Assembly (NCBI GenBank): GCA_025459265.1
Contig: JALOQX010000019.1
Span: 1-35,151 of the forward strand
Source: Pirellulaceae bacterium
GTDB lineage: Bacteria > Planctomycetota > Planctomycetia > Pirellulales > Pirellulaceae
Length of the DNA stretch: 35,151 bases
Reading direction: 5' to 3'
Position numbers and translations under genes: made by a program. Positions 17,294-25,605 of this stretch are shown in pieces (within the stretch, counting starts at the first letter, position 1; the number at the start of each line of letters is the position of its first letter). The notes beneath the pieces are model-generated. The model was not told the origin of the DNA. It searched no databases and worked only from the letters and a program-made list of their open reading frames with translations.

Positions 17294-17527
17294 TCAATGG
17301 CTCAACATCAGCCCGAGCAATCCGGCCAGTGCCAGGAGTGCCAGGCGCAGGATCAAGCGCTGCCGAACCGGTATCCCCTGTTGCCGCGCCAGCTCCAGCA
17401 CTCGCACACGCGCGATCTCGTAGTCCACGTTGGCCTCCTCCTGGTACGCCTTGATGGCCTGACGCGCGTTTCCTTCGCGTAACAACATCAGAATCAGACC
17501 CAGCCGGCTGTCATCCACCTGTCGCAC
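17294..17527 (-). CDS. Small tail-anchored protein with L7/L12 C-terminal-like helix
   Basis: About 77 residues, unknown function. Residues 14-50 (LLREGNARQAIKAYQEEANVDYEIARVRVLELARQQGI) resemble the short ribosomal L7/L12 C-terminal-like motif seen in many small bacterial proteins (AIKLYREETGLGLKEAK type). Residues 55-76 (LILRLALLALAGLLGLMLS) are one transmembrane helix, so the protein is probably tail-anchored. The start is uncertain: GTG 17527 has only a weak GGGTCGGG site, and a second GTG lies three codons downstream. It converges on the DUF1080 gene with an 18-base gap. Codon third positions are G/C-rich like its neighbours, which supports it as real. Confidence 0.65.
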   Translation of the reverse strand: MRQVDDSRLGLILMLLREGNARQAIKAYQEEANVDYEIARVRVLELARQQGIPVRQRLILRLALLALAGLLGLMLSH

Positions 17528-17685
17528 CCCGACCCATCATGTCCGGTTGTCCCACTAGGCGCCCAGTCAGACGTACCCGCCGAAATCGAGACCGTCAATC
17601 CGTTTTCGCTCAAGATGCGCGCACCTGCCGGACGTCGGGGGACGTTTGTGCGGATCAGCGAAACCGTACCTGCGTGCGAGTCCGG

Positions 17686-17892
17686 TCAGCCGTCAGCCGG
17701 CTCACGCGGATCCTGCCGTGACTCCGCCTCAATCAGCAGCAGTGCGTCGTAAGCATCCTCAAACGTCGCGTACGGCGTGGGGTCCGCCAGCAGCCCTCCG
17801 AAACGCTCCGCCTCGGTTTCGGGCGAGGTGTGTGCATCCACCTCGGCCACGGTCAGCCCATCTTCGGTCTCAACTACGATGAAACTCTGCAT
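17686..17892 (-). CDS. Small acidic hypothetical protein
   Basis: 68 residues, acidic, no signal peptide or membrane segment. The sequence opens MQSFIVVETEDGLTVAEVD and continues with an acidic helix around FEDAYDALLLIEAE. The open frame extends upstream to 18369, but an excellent AGAAGGAG site 7 bases before ATG 17892 fixes the start. The first 15 residues could form a beta-hairpin, suggesting a small two-layer fold. No family was recognised. It is divergent from the 171-residue hypothetical gene at 18151, with about 260 bases between them. A housekeeping role cannot be argued; only the coding potential is supported. Confidence 0.75.
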   Translation of the reverse strand: MQSFIVVETEDGLTVAEVDAHTSPETEAERFGGLLADPTPYATFEDAYDALLLIEAESRQDPREPADG

Positions 17893-18150
17893 GCGATGGC
17901 TCCTTCTGGCAAACGAGCCGGCCAGGCCCGCGGAGCACGCCGCGCGCGGCCCGGGCCGCACCTTGGCACATCGAGCAGGTCGACCAACGACCGTTGCCCT
18001 TATTGTACGCCGCCCTCCCCGCCGGTCCACGATCGGCGGCTCGGTACTGCAGGGTCTGGCATCTCCGCAGGCCCACTCCCGGAGTGGGTCCCCCCCACCA
18101 ATCGGGTCAGTTCGCTTGTCAATTCCCGCCCGTACGCTACAACAGAAGCG

Positions 18151-18666
18151 ATGATCAGCTCGAAATCCGAAGCCAGCCCGAGTGCTGCGATGTTGGATCG
18201 TGTCTCCGGCAGCGACGACAAGTTGGCTCTGTTGTGGAGCGACATGGGCTTGGGAGCGCCGACGCTCATCGGTCTGGCCCAGCTGTGCAGCCGCGCGTTG
18301 CTCAGCGGTGCGCTCCCCTCGGGACAATTGACGGCAGAGGCACAGGCCATCTTGTTCACGGCTGCGCACCGGGGCATGTTGGAAGTCAAGCCGAGCAATA
18401 GCGCTTACGAATCCGCTTCACGGCTGCTGACCGTGTTCGTCGAGATCGACGACGATACGCGGGTCCGTTTTCGTCACCCGCGTGACGTGCGGCAGAACGT
18501 GCGGTTTCTCGAGGGCTTCCGTCAGCTCTGCGCCAGCGGTCTGGTGTTTCACCACCTGTTTCACGAATTCACGCTGACCGAGGCCGGGTTTGACCTCGCC
18601 GCCACCATCCGCCCGGATGAGATCCGCGATGTGCTTGACCTCGGCGAACTCTGCAGGTTCACCTGA
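18151..18666 (+). CDS. Conserved-looking hypothetical protein
   Basis: 171 residues, soluble. An N-terminal linker of about 20 residues (Ser-rich) precedes a helical region (LALLWSDMGLGAPTLIGLAQLCSRALL, AEAQAILFTAAHRGMLEVKPS). The C-terminal part, FHHLFHEFTLTEAGFDLAATI, has the LTEAG pattern found at the wing of winged-helix proteins, followed by an acidic helix. No catalytic motif was seen. An upstream extension in the same frame to 17830 overlaps the divergent 68-residue gene and lacks protein-like character, so ATG 18151 (weak AGAAG site) is chosen. It lies about 100 bases before the peroxiredoxin gene on the same strand; co-transcription is possible. Confidence 0.7.
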   Translation: MISSKSEASPSAAMLDRVSGSDDKLALLWSDMGLGAPTLIGLAQLCSRALLSGALPSGQLTAEAQAILFTAAHRGMLEVKPSNSAYESASRLLTVFVEIDDDTRVRFRHPRDVRQNVRFLEGFRQLCASGLVFHHLFHEFTLTEAGFDLAATIRPDEIRDVLDLGELCRFT

Positions 18667-18762
18667 TGCTCACCACTTCCGGCCCCGTTGGCGGTTCGGT
18701 AGTGTTTGGCGAAGGGATAGGTAGTTTGTCGATGTTCGTCACTGGTGCAAGGAACCCAAGCG

Positions 18763-19359
18763 ATGAGTGTTCTGGTTACAAAGGAAGCGCCGAATTTCAA
18801 GGCTCAGGCGGTCCTGGCGGATGGTTCGTTTAAAGAGATTTCGCTGGCGGATTACCGCGGGAAATACGTGCTGTTGTTTTTCTACCCGCTCGATTTCACG
18901 TTCGTGTGCCCGACCGAGATCATTGCGTTCTCCGACCGCGCGAAGGAGTTTGCGAATCTGGGCGTGCAGATTCTGGGCGTGTCGATCGACAGCCATTTCA
19001 CGCATCTGGCGTGGCGGAACACGCCCCGCGCCCAGGGCGGCATCGGCCAGGTGGCGTATCCGCTCATCGCCGACCTGAACAAGTCGATCAGCCAGGCGTA
19101 TGACGTGCTGTTGCCGGGCGGGATTGCCCTGCGCGGCCTGTTCCTCATCGACAAGTGCGGCATCGTCAAGCACCAGGTCGTGAACGACTTGCCGTTGGGT
19201 CGCAGCGTGGATGAAGCCCTGCGGATGGTCAAGGCGTTGCAGTTCGTCGAGAGCCATGGCGAGGTCTGCCCGGCCAACTGGCAGGAAGGCAAGGCGACGA
19301 TCAAGCCGACCCCCGCGGCGAGCAAGGAGTTCTTTGGCGCGGAATATGCCGGGAAATAG
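18763..19359 (+). CDS. Typical 2-Cys peroxiredoxin (AhpC/Prx1 family)
   Basis: 198 residues. It reduces H2O2 and organic hydroperoxides in the cytoplasm. Peroxidatic Cys49 lies in [10 protein letters not shown], and the resolving Cys169 in HGEVCPANW. The conserved Arg/Trp segment is present, as is [18 protein letters not shown]. The C-terminal extension [10 protein letters not shown] is of the eukaryotic-like Prx1 type, associated in the family with sensitivity to over-oxidation. ATG 18763 follows AAGGA by about 10 bases; an in-frame ATG at 18745 is possible but less likely. A 14-base perfect inverted repeat starts 30 bases after the stop. No alkyl hydroperoxide reductase F subunit or OxyR-like gene is adjacent, so the electron donor is probably thioredoxin. 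Confidence 0.95.
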   Translation: MSVLVTKEAPNFKAQAVLADGSFKEISLADYRGKYVLLFFYPLDFTFVCPTEIIAFSDRAKEFANLGVQILGVSIDSHFTHLAWRNTPRAQGGIGQVAYPLIADLNKSISQAYDVLLPGGIALRGLFLIDKCGIVKHQVVNDLPLGRSVDEALRMVKALQFVESHGEVCPANWQEGKATIKPTPAASKEFFGAEYAGK

Positions 19360-19389
19360 GGCCGTGAGCGCCGCGGAACAGGGTAGATA

Positions 19390-19419
19390 GCGACGGTCAG
19401 CCCGTGGGCTGACCGTCGC
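19390..19419 (+). terminator. Strong hairpin downstream of peroxiredoxin
   Basis: A 14-base perfect inverted repeat, GCGACGGTCAGCCC at 19390-19403 and GGGCTGACCGTCGC at 19406-19419, separated by GT. It begins 30 bases after the stop codon. The following sequence CATTTCCGGG has only a short T-run, so intrinsic termination may be weak; it could also act as a 3' stabilising stem. Symmetric, so it would work from either strand. Confidence 0.6.
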
Positions 19420-19727
19420 CATTTCCGGGCCACGACCGCTGGCCCCGCGAGACGAAATCGCATTTGCCAGATGGGAGATTGCGAGCTAGGTTTGAGGCAG
19501 TGAATGATCGATGCGTCGCCCGCGCAGCGCGGCGGCGCAGACGCAAAATACCTAGCTGCGATGACGGCGTGCGATACCGTTCGCTCGGCTCCATCGTGGA
19601 CCGGACCCGGCAGTCGATTTGTCCGCCTTTTCTCGTCGCCTTCATCTGTCGTCCGGTTCCACACATGGCCAGCGCGCTTCGGCCAACGGCTGCCGGCATC
19701 GTTGCGATAGAACGAGCCAGAGTTGCG
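19420..19727. other. Leader/intergenic region before the pilin gene
   Basis: 308 bases without a supportable gene on either strand. AGCTAGGT (19484-19491) and ACCTAGCT (19550-19557) form a perfect 8-base inverted repeat with a 58-base loop rich in GCGCGGCGGCGC. It may be a leader structure or the ends of a small relic. No promoter is convincing. Confidence 0.3.
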
Positions 19728-19907
19728 ATGACACGTATACTTCGATTCCTCCGTGACGAGGACGGTCCGACCGCTGTGGAATACGCGGTCATGTTGGCCC
19801 TGATCGTCGTCGCCTGCATGGTCAGTATCCAGGCGCTTACGCGGGAGACGGCGGGCAGCTATAACCGGTCGTCGGCGGCGATTGACGCCGCGCTCAACGC
19901 GCCGTAA
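19728..19907 (+). CDS. Flp/Fap-type pilin
   Basis: 59 residues. Type IVb Flp prepilin pattern: a short leader MTRILRFLRDEDG with Gly13, then PTAVEYAVMLALIVVACMVSIQAL, where Glu18 is the conserved Glu+5. The hydrophobic N-terminal helix of the mature pilin (46 residues) follows. Cleavage after Gly13 needs a TadV-like prepilin peptidase; none is encoded here, nor are tad assembly genes. Pro at mature position +1 is less usual than Ala. An in-frame extension to 19464 was rejected because it would put the leader in the interior. Its last 14 bases overlap, tail to tail, the end of the diguanylate cyclase gene on the other strand. Confidence 0.85.
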   Translation: MTRILRFLRDEDGPTAVEYAVMLALIVVACMVSIQALTRETAGSYNRSSAAIDAALNAP

Positions 19908-20982
19908 TTGCCGTTCCGACTTCCTTCAGCCGGCGGCGCAGGTCCTGGCAGATGCGGGCAAATGACGCGTCGGCCGCGCGGGGTTCCGGGTGGTGCGCCT
20001 CGTCTGTCGTCGCCGCACTTCCTGCGGCGGACGCCGCCACCGGCGGCTCGACTGGCAGACAACCGTTCCCATCGTGCCAATACGCGCAATTGCGCCCTGC
20101 CCGCTTGGCGGCATACAGTGCGGCGTCCGCGCGGCCGACCAGCTCGTCGGAAGTCTCGGCGGCGTGCAATTCCGCCACGCCCAAACTGACCGTCACGCGC
20201 GTCGGTCGGCCGCCAGCGGGGAACGAGGCATTCTCGATGGATTGGCGAGCCCGGGTGGCGGCGTGCTTCGCTTCTGTGATATCCGTTGCCGGCAGGATCA
20301 CGGCCAGCTCCTCGCCGCCGTAGCGGGCGACGAAGTCCGATTCGCGCATGGTGGTGTGCAGCAACTGACTGACGCTGCGCAGCACCTGATCGCCAGCCTG
20401 ATGGCCGTGCGTGTCGTTGAATCTCTTGAAGTGGTCCACGTCCACCATCACGATGGACAGCGGGTGTCCGTGCCGCCTCCATTGGGCAACGCAGCGACCG
20501 AGCTCTTCATCAAAAGCGCGACGGTTGGGCAGCCGGGTGAGCGCGTCGGTGCGGGCTTCGGACATGTAAAGCGAGATGGCGTCGGATTGCCGCTTCAAGA
20601 GCTGTTCGGCCTCCTGGAGCCGCTCCTGGAGGTGTTCATTCGCCTCCACCACGCTCGAGAGCAGACCGACGGTCATCCCCTGCTGGGAGGCCGCAAGCTG
20701 TTCCGGGGCGTCCCGCAGCAGTCCGGCCATGCCATCGACGACCGACCGGTATTGGGACATGTCGTCCGCCAGGCCGCGAGTCCATTCGACCAGGGGAGCC
20801 AGCATGCCGGTCAGTCGCTGCAGCTCACCCTGCGCCGGGGCAGGCCGGCCGGTCAGGTAGTGTCCCATCGCCAGGCCGGCCAGCAAGGCGGCCAACAGGG
20901 AGGCCAACAGCAGCGGGACATCCCACACCGTCGCGAGGACGCACGGCCGGGTGGACACCACAAGCAGGTGAAACGAATCCAT
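19894..20982 (-). CDS. Membrane-anchored GGDEF diguanylate cyclase
   Basis: About 362 residues. One N-terminal transmembrane helix (PLLLASLLAALLAGLAMGHYL, residues 25-45), a helical linker of about 100 residues ending in a coiled coil (LQERLQEAEQLLKRQSD), and a GGDEF domain from about residue 140 (DALTRLPNRRAFDEEL, VDVDHFKRFNDTHGHQAGD). The active-site loop is RYGGEEL with Gly222-Gly-Glu-Glu, a catalytically competent variant, and QVLRSVS precedes it. It should make c-di-GMP from GTP. The C-terminal ~60 residues are Ala/Pro-rich. The start is uncertain: MDSFHLLVV at 20982 gives a compact N-terminus, but no good ribosome site is visible and the frame is open to 21105. It overlaps the pilin gene by 14 bases. 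Confidence 0.88.
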   Translation of the reverse strand: MDSFHLLVVSTRPCVLATVWDVPLLLASLLAALLAGLAMGHYLTGRPAPAQGELQRLTGMLAPLVEWTRGLADDMSQYRSVVDGMAGLLRDAPEQLAASQQGMTVGLLSSVVEANEHLQERLQEAEQLLKRQSDAISLYMSEARTDALTRLPNRRAFDEELGRCVAQWRRHGHPLSIVMVDVDHFKRFNDTHGHQAGDQVLRSVSQLLHTTMRESDFVARYGGEELAVILPATDITEAKHAATRARQSIENASFPAGGRPTRVTVSLGVAELHAAETSDELVGRADAALYAAKRAGRNCAYWHDGNGCLPVEPPVAASAAGSAATTDEAHHPEPRAADASFARICQDLRRRLKEVGTAITAR

Positions 20983-21334
20983 GGGTGCCGGTTGGGCTGG
21001 CTGGAGTGATTGTGCGGTAGGGGCAGCGTGTGCTCCGCGGTCGAGCGGCACGGCGGGCGGCCGCGGCGGTTGCCGGCGGCGCGGCGCGCGCGGGTCGACC
21101 TGCACAATCGTAGCCTACAAAAGCCGTTCGCGCGGCCAGTGCCTGCCGTCTTGGTTCGGACCGCACGAGCAGCTTGACGGTGGTCCCCGGGCTCCGCATA
21201 CTCGGAGAGGGGGGTACCCTGCGGCTTGCCGCGTCCTGTCGTCATGAAGCTGTTTTACTGCGCCTCGTATCGCCCGGTCACAGGCGGGCGATGTCGCGCG
21301 GGCTGCCCCATGCCTTAGCAAGGTCTCACGTCCC
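20983..21334. other. Divergent intergenic region with hairpin upstream of the GlmU-like gene
   Basis: 352 bases between divergent starts, no gene seen. ATCGCCCG (21269-21276) and CGGGCGAT (21285-21292) form an 8-bp stem with an 8-base loop, 42 bases before the GTG at 21335. It may be a leader structure. AAGG near 21320 is the likely ribosome site. No clear promoter hexamers. Confidence 0.35.
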
Positions 21335-22585
21335 GTGCAAACCATCACTTTCGAAGATGAATTCGTCCACCAGCTCGCCCCGGTGGCGTTGGCCCGTCCT
21401 GCGTACGCCATGCTGTGCGGCAGTTACCGGCTGGTCGATTGGCTCGAGCTGCTCGACGACGCCCCGCAGGCGGTCGTGCGCGAGCACCTGGTGCGGATCC
21501 AGGAACTGGATTTCCCCTGCTTCCGCCGGCGCAACGAGAGCGCTGCCCGAGGACCGACCATGTGGATCAACGCGCGGCTCGTTCCGTCGCACCAGACGTA
21601 CCTGACGCTGGGCGCGCTGCGTGATCGCGGCGGAACCGGGATCGTGCACAGCGGCGCCGCGGTGGCCGTAGCCATTCTCCCGGAAACCGCTCCGCCGCCA
21701 CCGGCCACGCTCCACACGTCCACCTTGAAAGGCTATTTCGACCAGCTGGGCCTAGCCGAGCTGCAACCGCTCGAGGCATCGCTCCCCTTGATCGAGTATC
21801 CCCATCAGCTGATTCAGTACAACCAGGAGACGCTCACCGACAATCTCGTCTACCGCCTGCGGGAGGGCTCTTACAACGAGGTGGCGGACGGGGTGTTCGC
21901 GGCTGAGCATGCGCGGCTGGGAGATCATGTCGTCGCCGACACCCGACAGGGTCCGGTTCTGCTCGAGAATCACGCCCAGATCGGTCCGTTCACTTTCCTG
22001 GCCGGCCCCGCGCATCTGGGCTGCCATACCCGCGTGATCGAGCATGCGGCCATCAAGAGCCACGTGACGATCGGCCATACGGCGAAGATCGGCGGGGAGG
22101 TGGAGGCCTCGATCATCGAGTCCTATACCAACAAGCAGCACCACGGCTTCCTGGGACACAGCTACCTCGGCGCCTGGATCAACCTGGGGGCGGGAACGTG
22201 CAACAGTGACCTGAAGAACACGTATGGCGAAGTCAAGATGGACTATGCCGGTCGCAAGGTACCCACGGGCATGCAGTTCGTCGGCTGCATCATGGGCGAC
22301 TACTCGAAGTCCGCCATCAATACCGGCATCTTCACCGGTAAGACCGTCGGCGTCTGCAGCATGCTCTACGGCTTCGTCACGACCAACGTTCCGAGTTTTG
22401 TCAACTACGCGCGGCTGTTCGGGCAGGTCACCGAGCTGCCTCCGGACGTGATGATCGCCACGCAGCGCCGCATGTTCGCCCGCCGGAAGGTGTCCCAGCG
22501 GTTAGCGGACGAGCAGCTGATCCGGGACATGTACACCCTGACGCGCGACGAGCGGCAGCTGGGGGGCGATCCCCTGCTGCTGTGA
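21335..22585 (+). CDS. GlmU-like protein with left-handed beta-helix acyltransferase domain
   Basis: 416 residues. The N-terminal ~190 residues resemble the short nucleotidyltransferase-like part of the putative sugar-nucleotidyltransferase family (alternative bacterial GlmU). The C-terminal half is a hexapeptide-repeat beta-helix (LGDHVVADTRQGPVLLENHAQIGPFTFLAG, LGCHTRVIEHAAIKSHVTIGHTAKIGGEVEASIIE) with the GlmU-like signature HHGFLGHSYLGAWINLGAGTCNSDLKNTYG. Canonical GlmU performs GlcNAc-1-P formation and UDP transfer; in this family the activity is only predicted. The classical GlmU N-terminal LAAGxGTRM motif is missing. GTG 21335 is used, with AAGG about 12 bases upstream. No close operon partner; metF follows after 94 bases on the same strand. 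Confidence 0.85.
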   Translation: MQTITFEDEFVHQLAPVALARPAYAMLCGSYRLVDWLELLDDAPQAVVREHLVRIQELDFPCFRRRNESAARGPTMWINARLVPSHQTYLTLGALRDRGGTGIVHSGAAVAVAILPETAPPPPATLHTSTLKGYFDQLGLAELQPLEASLPLIEYPHQLIQYNQETLTDNLVYRLREGSYNEVADGVFAAEHARLGDHVVADTRQGPVLLENHAQIGPFTFLAGPAHLGCHTRVIEHAAIKSHVTIGHTAKIGGEVEASIIESYTNKQHHGFLGHSYLGAWINLGAGTCNSDLKNTYGEVKMDYAGRKVPTGMQFVGCIMGDYSKSAINTGIFTGKTVGVCSMLYGFVTTNVPSFVNYARLFGQVTELPPDVMIATQRRMFARRKVSQRLADEQLIRDMYTLTRDERQLGGDPLLL

Positions 22586-22679
22586 CCCTCAGGCGCGGCC
22601 TGGGAAATCGGCCTCTGCGCCGATATGATGTTTCGACATTGCCCGGTATCCACCTGCTGACACGACGCGAACGGTTTCC

Positions 22680-23546
22680 ATGGGACTGGCGGCGACATAT
22701 GGTGCCGACAAGTTCGGCCTCTCGTTCGAACTCTATCCGCCGCGCACCCGTGCCGGCGAACAGGCGTTGTTCCGGCACGTGCGCGAATTGGTCGCCTGCC
22801 AGCCGGACTTTCTGACTTGTACCTACGGTGCCGGGGGCTCCACGCGCACCAAGACGCTGGACGTTGTCTCCGAGGTGAGACGCGCGTTCTCAGTCCCCGT
22901 GGCCGCGCACCTGACCTGCGTGGACTCGAGCGTTGACCAGCTGCGGGCGTATCTCGATGCCGCCCGCGCGGCCGGCGTCGACTACATCGTCGCGCTGCGC
23001 GGCGACCCGCCGCAGGGCCAAGGGGAGTTCCGGCCACCCGCGGGTGGATTGTCTCATGCCAACGAGTTGGTGGCGCTGATCCGTGCCGAGTATCCCGATT
23101 TCGGCGTCGCCGTGGCCGGTTACCCGGAGACGCACCGCGAAGCCCCGAGTCCCGAGGCGGACGTGCAGTTCCTGCGGCGCAAGGTGGACGCCGGGGCAGA
23201 CGTCGTCATCACGCAGCTGTTCTACTGCAATGACGACTTCTTCCGCTTTCGGGAGCGCTGCGAGAAGGCCGGCATTCGCGTCCCGATCGTGCCGGGGATC
23301 CTGCCCGTCAACAATCTCGCGCAGATCCAGCGGATCACGACCATGTGCGGCGCGCGACTGCCCGCGTCGCTGGTCAGCGATCTCCAGGCCCAGGACGACG
23401 CCGAGTGGCAGTACCAGGTCGGCGTCGAGTATGCGACGCGGCAGGTGCGGCAACTGGTTCAGCGCGGGGTGCCCGGAATCCACTTCTACGTGCTGAACAA
23501 GTCGTCCTCCACGCTGGCTGTGCTGCAGGCCGTGCGGCAGTTGTGA
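22680..23546 (+). CDS. metF: 5,10-methylenetetrahydrofolate reductase
   Basis: 288 residues, FAD-dependent TIM barrel. It reduces 5,10-methylene-THF to 5-methyl-THF for methionine synthesis. Diagnostic stretches are FELYPPRT (FEFFPPK type), FLTCTYGAGGSTRTKTLD, VAAHLTCVDSS, ALRGDPPQGQG, VAGYPETHREAPS and VVITQLFYCNDDFFRFRERC. The C-terminus ends GVPGIHFYVLNKSSSTLAVL, as expected. ATG 22680 lacks a strong ribosome site. Just upstream ATCGGC (22607-22612) and GCCGAT (22619-22624) form a small stem; nothing resembles a SAM or SAH riboswitch. It is convergent with the sigma-factor gene, with only 22 bases between the stops. Confidence 0.96.
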   Translation: MGLAATYGADKFGLSFELYPPRTRAGEQALFRHVRELVACQPDFLTCTYGAGGSTRTKTLDVVSEVRRAFSVPVAAHLTCVDSSVDQLRAYLDAARAAGVDYIVALRGDPPQGQGEFRPPAGGLSHANELVALIRAEYPDFGVAVAGYPETHREAPSPEADVQFLRRKVDAGADVVITQLFYCNDDFFRFRERCEKAGIRVPIVPGILPVNNLAQIQRITTMCGARLPASLVSDLQAQDDAEWQYQVGVEYATRQVRQLVQRGVPGIHFYVLNKSSSTLAVLQAVRQL

Positions 23547-23568
23547 CGCGCCCGGCGCGTCCGCTTCC

Positions 23569-25281
23569 TCACGCGCCCCCGGCCTGCTCCTCCAGGGACG
23601 GCATGTCGCACCCGTCCAGGAAACTGGCCAGCGTACGGCTCCGGTACGGCTGCTGCAGCTTCCGCACCGCTTTCGATTCGATCTGCCGCACTCGCTCCCG
23701 CGTTACCGAGAAGATCTTGCCGACTTCCTCCAGCGTGTAGGCATACCCGTCCGCCAGTCCATACCGCAGCCGGAGGATCTCACGCTCACGATAATTCAGC
23801 CCCTCCATCGCCTCGGCGATCCGGCTCTTCAACGCCTCCTGGTTCGTCGCATACAACGGATCGTCATCGCGATAGTCCTCCAGAAACTCGCCGAAATAGC
23901 TGTCGTCGTGATCGCCCACCGGCTGGTCCAGCGAGAGCGGCTGGCGCGCCATCTTCATGATGCAGCGGGTGTCGTCGAGCGTCAGTCCGGCCCGGCCGGC
24001 CGTTTCCTCCGCCGTCGGATCGCGGCCCAGTTCCTGGACCAGGTCCCGCGTCACCGTGCGCACCTTGCTCATCGTGTCAATCATGTGCACCGGGACGCGG
24101 ATCGTCCGGCTCTGATCGGCAATCGCGCGGGTGATGGCCTGCCGGATCCACCAGGTGGCGTAGGTCGAGAACTTGTAGCCGCGGGCATACTCAAATTTGT
24201 CCACCGCCCGCATCAACCCCGTGTTCCCTTCTTGAATCAGGTCCAGGAAACTGAGGCCGCGGTTGCGGTACTTCTTGGCAATGGAGACGACCAGCCGCAG
24301 GTTGCCGGCCGACAACTCGCGCTTGGCAGCGTCATAGGCGTGCTGATACAGCCGCGTCCGCTCGATCCGGCGCTGCAGCGTGGCGGGACTCTCGAACGTC
24401 ATCTGCATCAGGCAGTGCAGTTCCTCCCGCAGCTCTTCGACCGTCCGGCCCTGCACGTGACCCAGCTCGCGCGCCTCCGCGATCTGGAGCTTCAGCTCCT
24501 GCATCCGGTCGCAGATGTCGCGCAGCTTGTCGAACAGCGGCTGCAGGCGATTAGTCCGCAGGTTCATCTCTTCCACCAGGCGCACCGCCTTGTTGCGGCG
24601 GCGCACCAGCCGCCGCCACGCCGCCCGGCGCTCGGGCTCGGCTCGCTTGCCGTCGATCGCAAGGTAAAAATCGCGCCGGTTGCTGGCCAACATGTGGCGC
24701 AGCGTCCGCAGATTCGGTCCCAGTCGCCGCATGATATCCCGCTTGCCCACCGTGTTGGTGACCGACACCTCGATGGTCCGGTCCAGACGCAGCTGGCCGT
24801 CCATCACCTGCTGCAGCGCGAGCACGGCTCCCTGGAGAACGAAATCCGTCGCCAGCATCCAGTGACGGTAGCGAAACCGCGTCTCTTCAATCTGCCGGGC
24901 GGCGCCGATCTCCTCCGGTCGCTTGAGCAACGGGATCTGCCCCATCTGCATCAGGTACATCCGCACGGGATCATCCGTGTTGTCCACCAGGCTCCCCGTC
25001 CGGCCGCTGCGCAAATGCTCCTCGTCCTCCTCCGACCAGCCGAAGCCTTCGTGCTCGTCCTGGTCGTCGTGCTCGTCTTGCTCATCGTGCTCGTCTTGCT
25101 CATCGTGCTCGTCATGTTCGTCATGTTCGTCGTGCTCATCGTGTTCCTTGCCAAACCGGCGGCCGCGCCGACCTGCGTTGCGGAGACGATGGCCATTGGA
25201 CGTGGGTGGGACGGACACCTGACGGTGAAGCGAATCGGAAAAGCCCAGCTTGTCGGCAGCGGTGCGGGTCGTTTTCGTCAA
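23569..25281 (-). CDS. RNA polymerase sigma-70 factor (RpoD/SigA-like)
   Basis: 570 residues. The N-terminal ~75 residues are basic, then a run of Asp-Glu-His/Gln triplets. Region 1.2 follows ([26 protein letters not shown]), then a ~150-residue non-conserved region. Regions 2.1-2.4 are [45 protein letters not shown] and [12 protein letters not shown]; region 3 follows. Region 4 is [15 protein letters not shown], then [21 protein letters not shown]. This is the architecture of a principal or closely related group 2 sigma factor. The start is a TTG at 25281 because CCAGGAG sits 7 bases before it; the frame stays open to 25554 but the extra text is not protein-like. Convergent with metF. The symbol is withheld because planctomycetes have several paralogs. 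Confidence 0.93.
   Translation of the reverse strand: MTKTTRTAADKLGFSDSLHRQVSVPPTSNGHRLRNAGRRGRRFGKEHDEHDEHDEHDEHDEQDEHDEQDEHDDQDEHEGFGWSEEDEEHLRSGRTGSLVDNTDDPVRMYLMQMGQIPLLKRPEEIGAARQIEETRFRYRHWMLATDFVLQGAVLALQQVMDGQLRLDRTIEVSVTNTVGKRDIMRRLGPNLRTLRHMLASNRRDFYLAIDGKRAEPERRAAWRRLVRRRNKAVRLVEEMNLRTNRLQPLFDKLRDICDRMQELKLQIAEARELGHVQGRTVEELREELHCLMQMTFESPATLQRRIERTRLYQHAYDAAKRELSAGNLRLVVSIAKKYRNRGLSFLDLIQEGNTGLMRAVDKFEYARGYKFSTYATWWIRQAITRAIADQSRTIRVPVHMIDTMSKVRTVTRDLVQELGRDPTAEETAGRAGLTLDDTRCIMKMARQPLSLDQPVGDHDDSYFGEFLEDYRDDDPLYATNQEALKSRIAEAMEGLNYREREILRLRYGLADGYAYTLEEVGKIFSVTRERVRQIESKAVRKLQQPYRSRTLASFLDGCDMPSLEEQAGGA
25051..25149 (-). repeat. 9-base coding tandem repeat (Asp-Glu-His triplets)
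   Basis: About 11 copies of a 9-base unit encoding Asp-Glu-His, with some units Asp-Glu-Gln or Asp-Asp-Gln, at residues 46-77 of the sigma factor. Purely coding, in frame, and liable to length change by slippage without frameshift. Alternating His and carboxylates could bind metal; that is inference. Confidence 0.9.
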
Positions 25282-25605
25282 GGTGCAGCTCCTGGAAACA
25301 TCGGTTGGCGTCGGGCTCGCGGCATCGCGTGGCCTGTGGTCTCGACCACCGTGCCGAAACCGCTGTTGCACCTCCGGTACCGAACACACGGGTGGCTGCT
25401 CAGGAATCGCACAAGTCTTTATCTGAAAGTCACTTACACACGTTGCCCGGAAATCATCGTGGCGCACGGATTGTGGCGAAAACCCAACATGCGTGGCGTT
25501 TCTCCCGCACACCCCGGCGCACGCCGCCCCCAAAAACCCAGCTTCCAGCGGCACCTGCCAGCCTCGCCCTGCCGGGCGTGCATCGTGGCTGCGGCCACTC
25601 CGGAT
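25282..25605. other. Region upstream of the sigma-factor gene
   Basis: 324 bases, no gene supported. On the minus strand an A/T-richer stretch at 25405-25445 (TGACTTTCAGATAAAGAC) about 130-160 bases before the TTG is the best candidate for a promoter, but matches to -35/-10 are poor. The in-frame open sequence here is not protein-like. It also holds the downstream end of the hypothetical gene at 25606. Confidence 0.3.

Noticed and set aside
22586-22679. Possible SAM/SAH riboswitch before metF
   Set aside because: Only a 6-bp stem at 22607-22624 is seen; no junction or conserved core, and the gap is only 94 bases.
25051-25149. 9-base repeats considered as an intergenic minisatellite
   Set aside because: They are in frame within a sigma factor and encode Asp-Glu-His triplets, with no stop.
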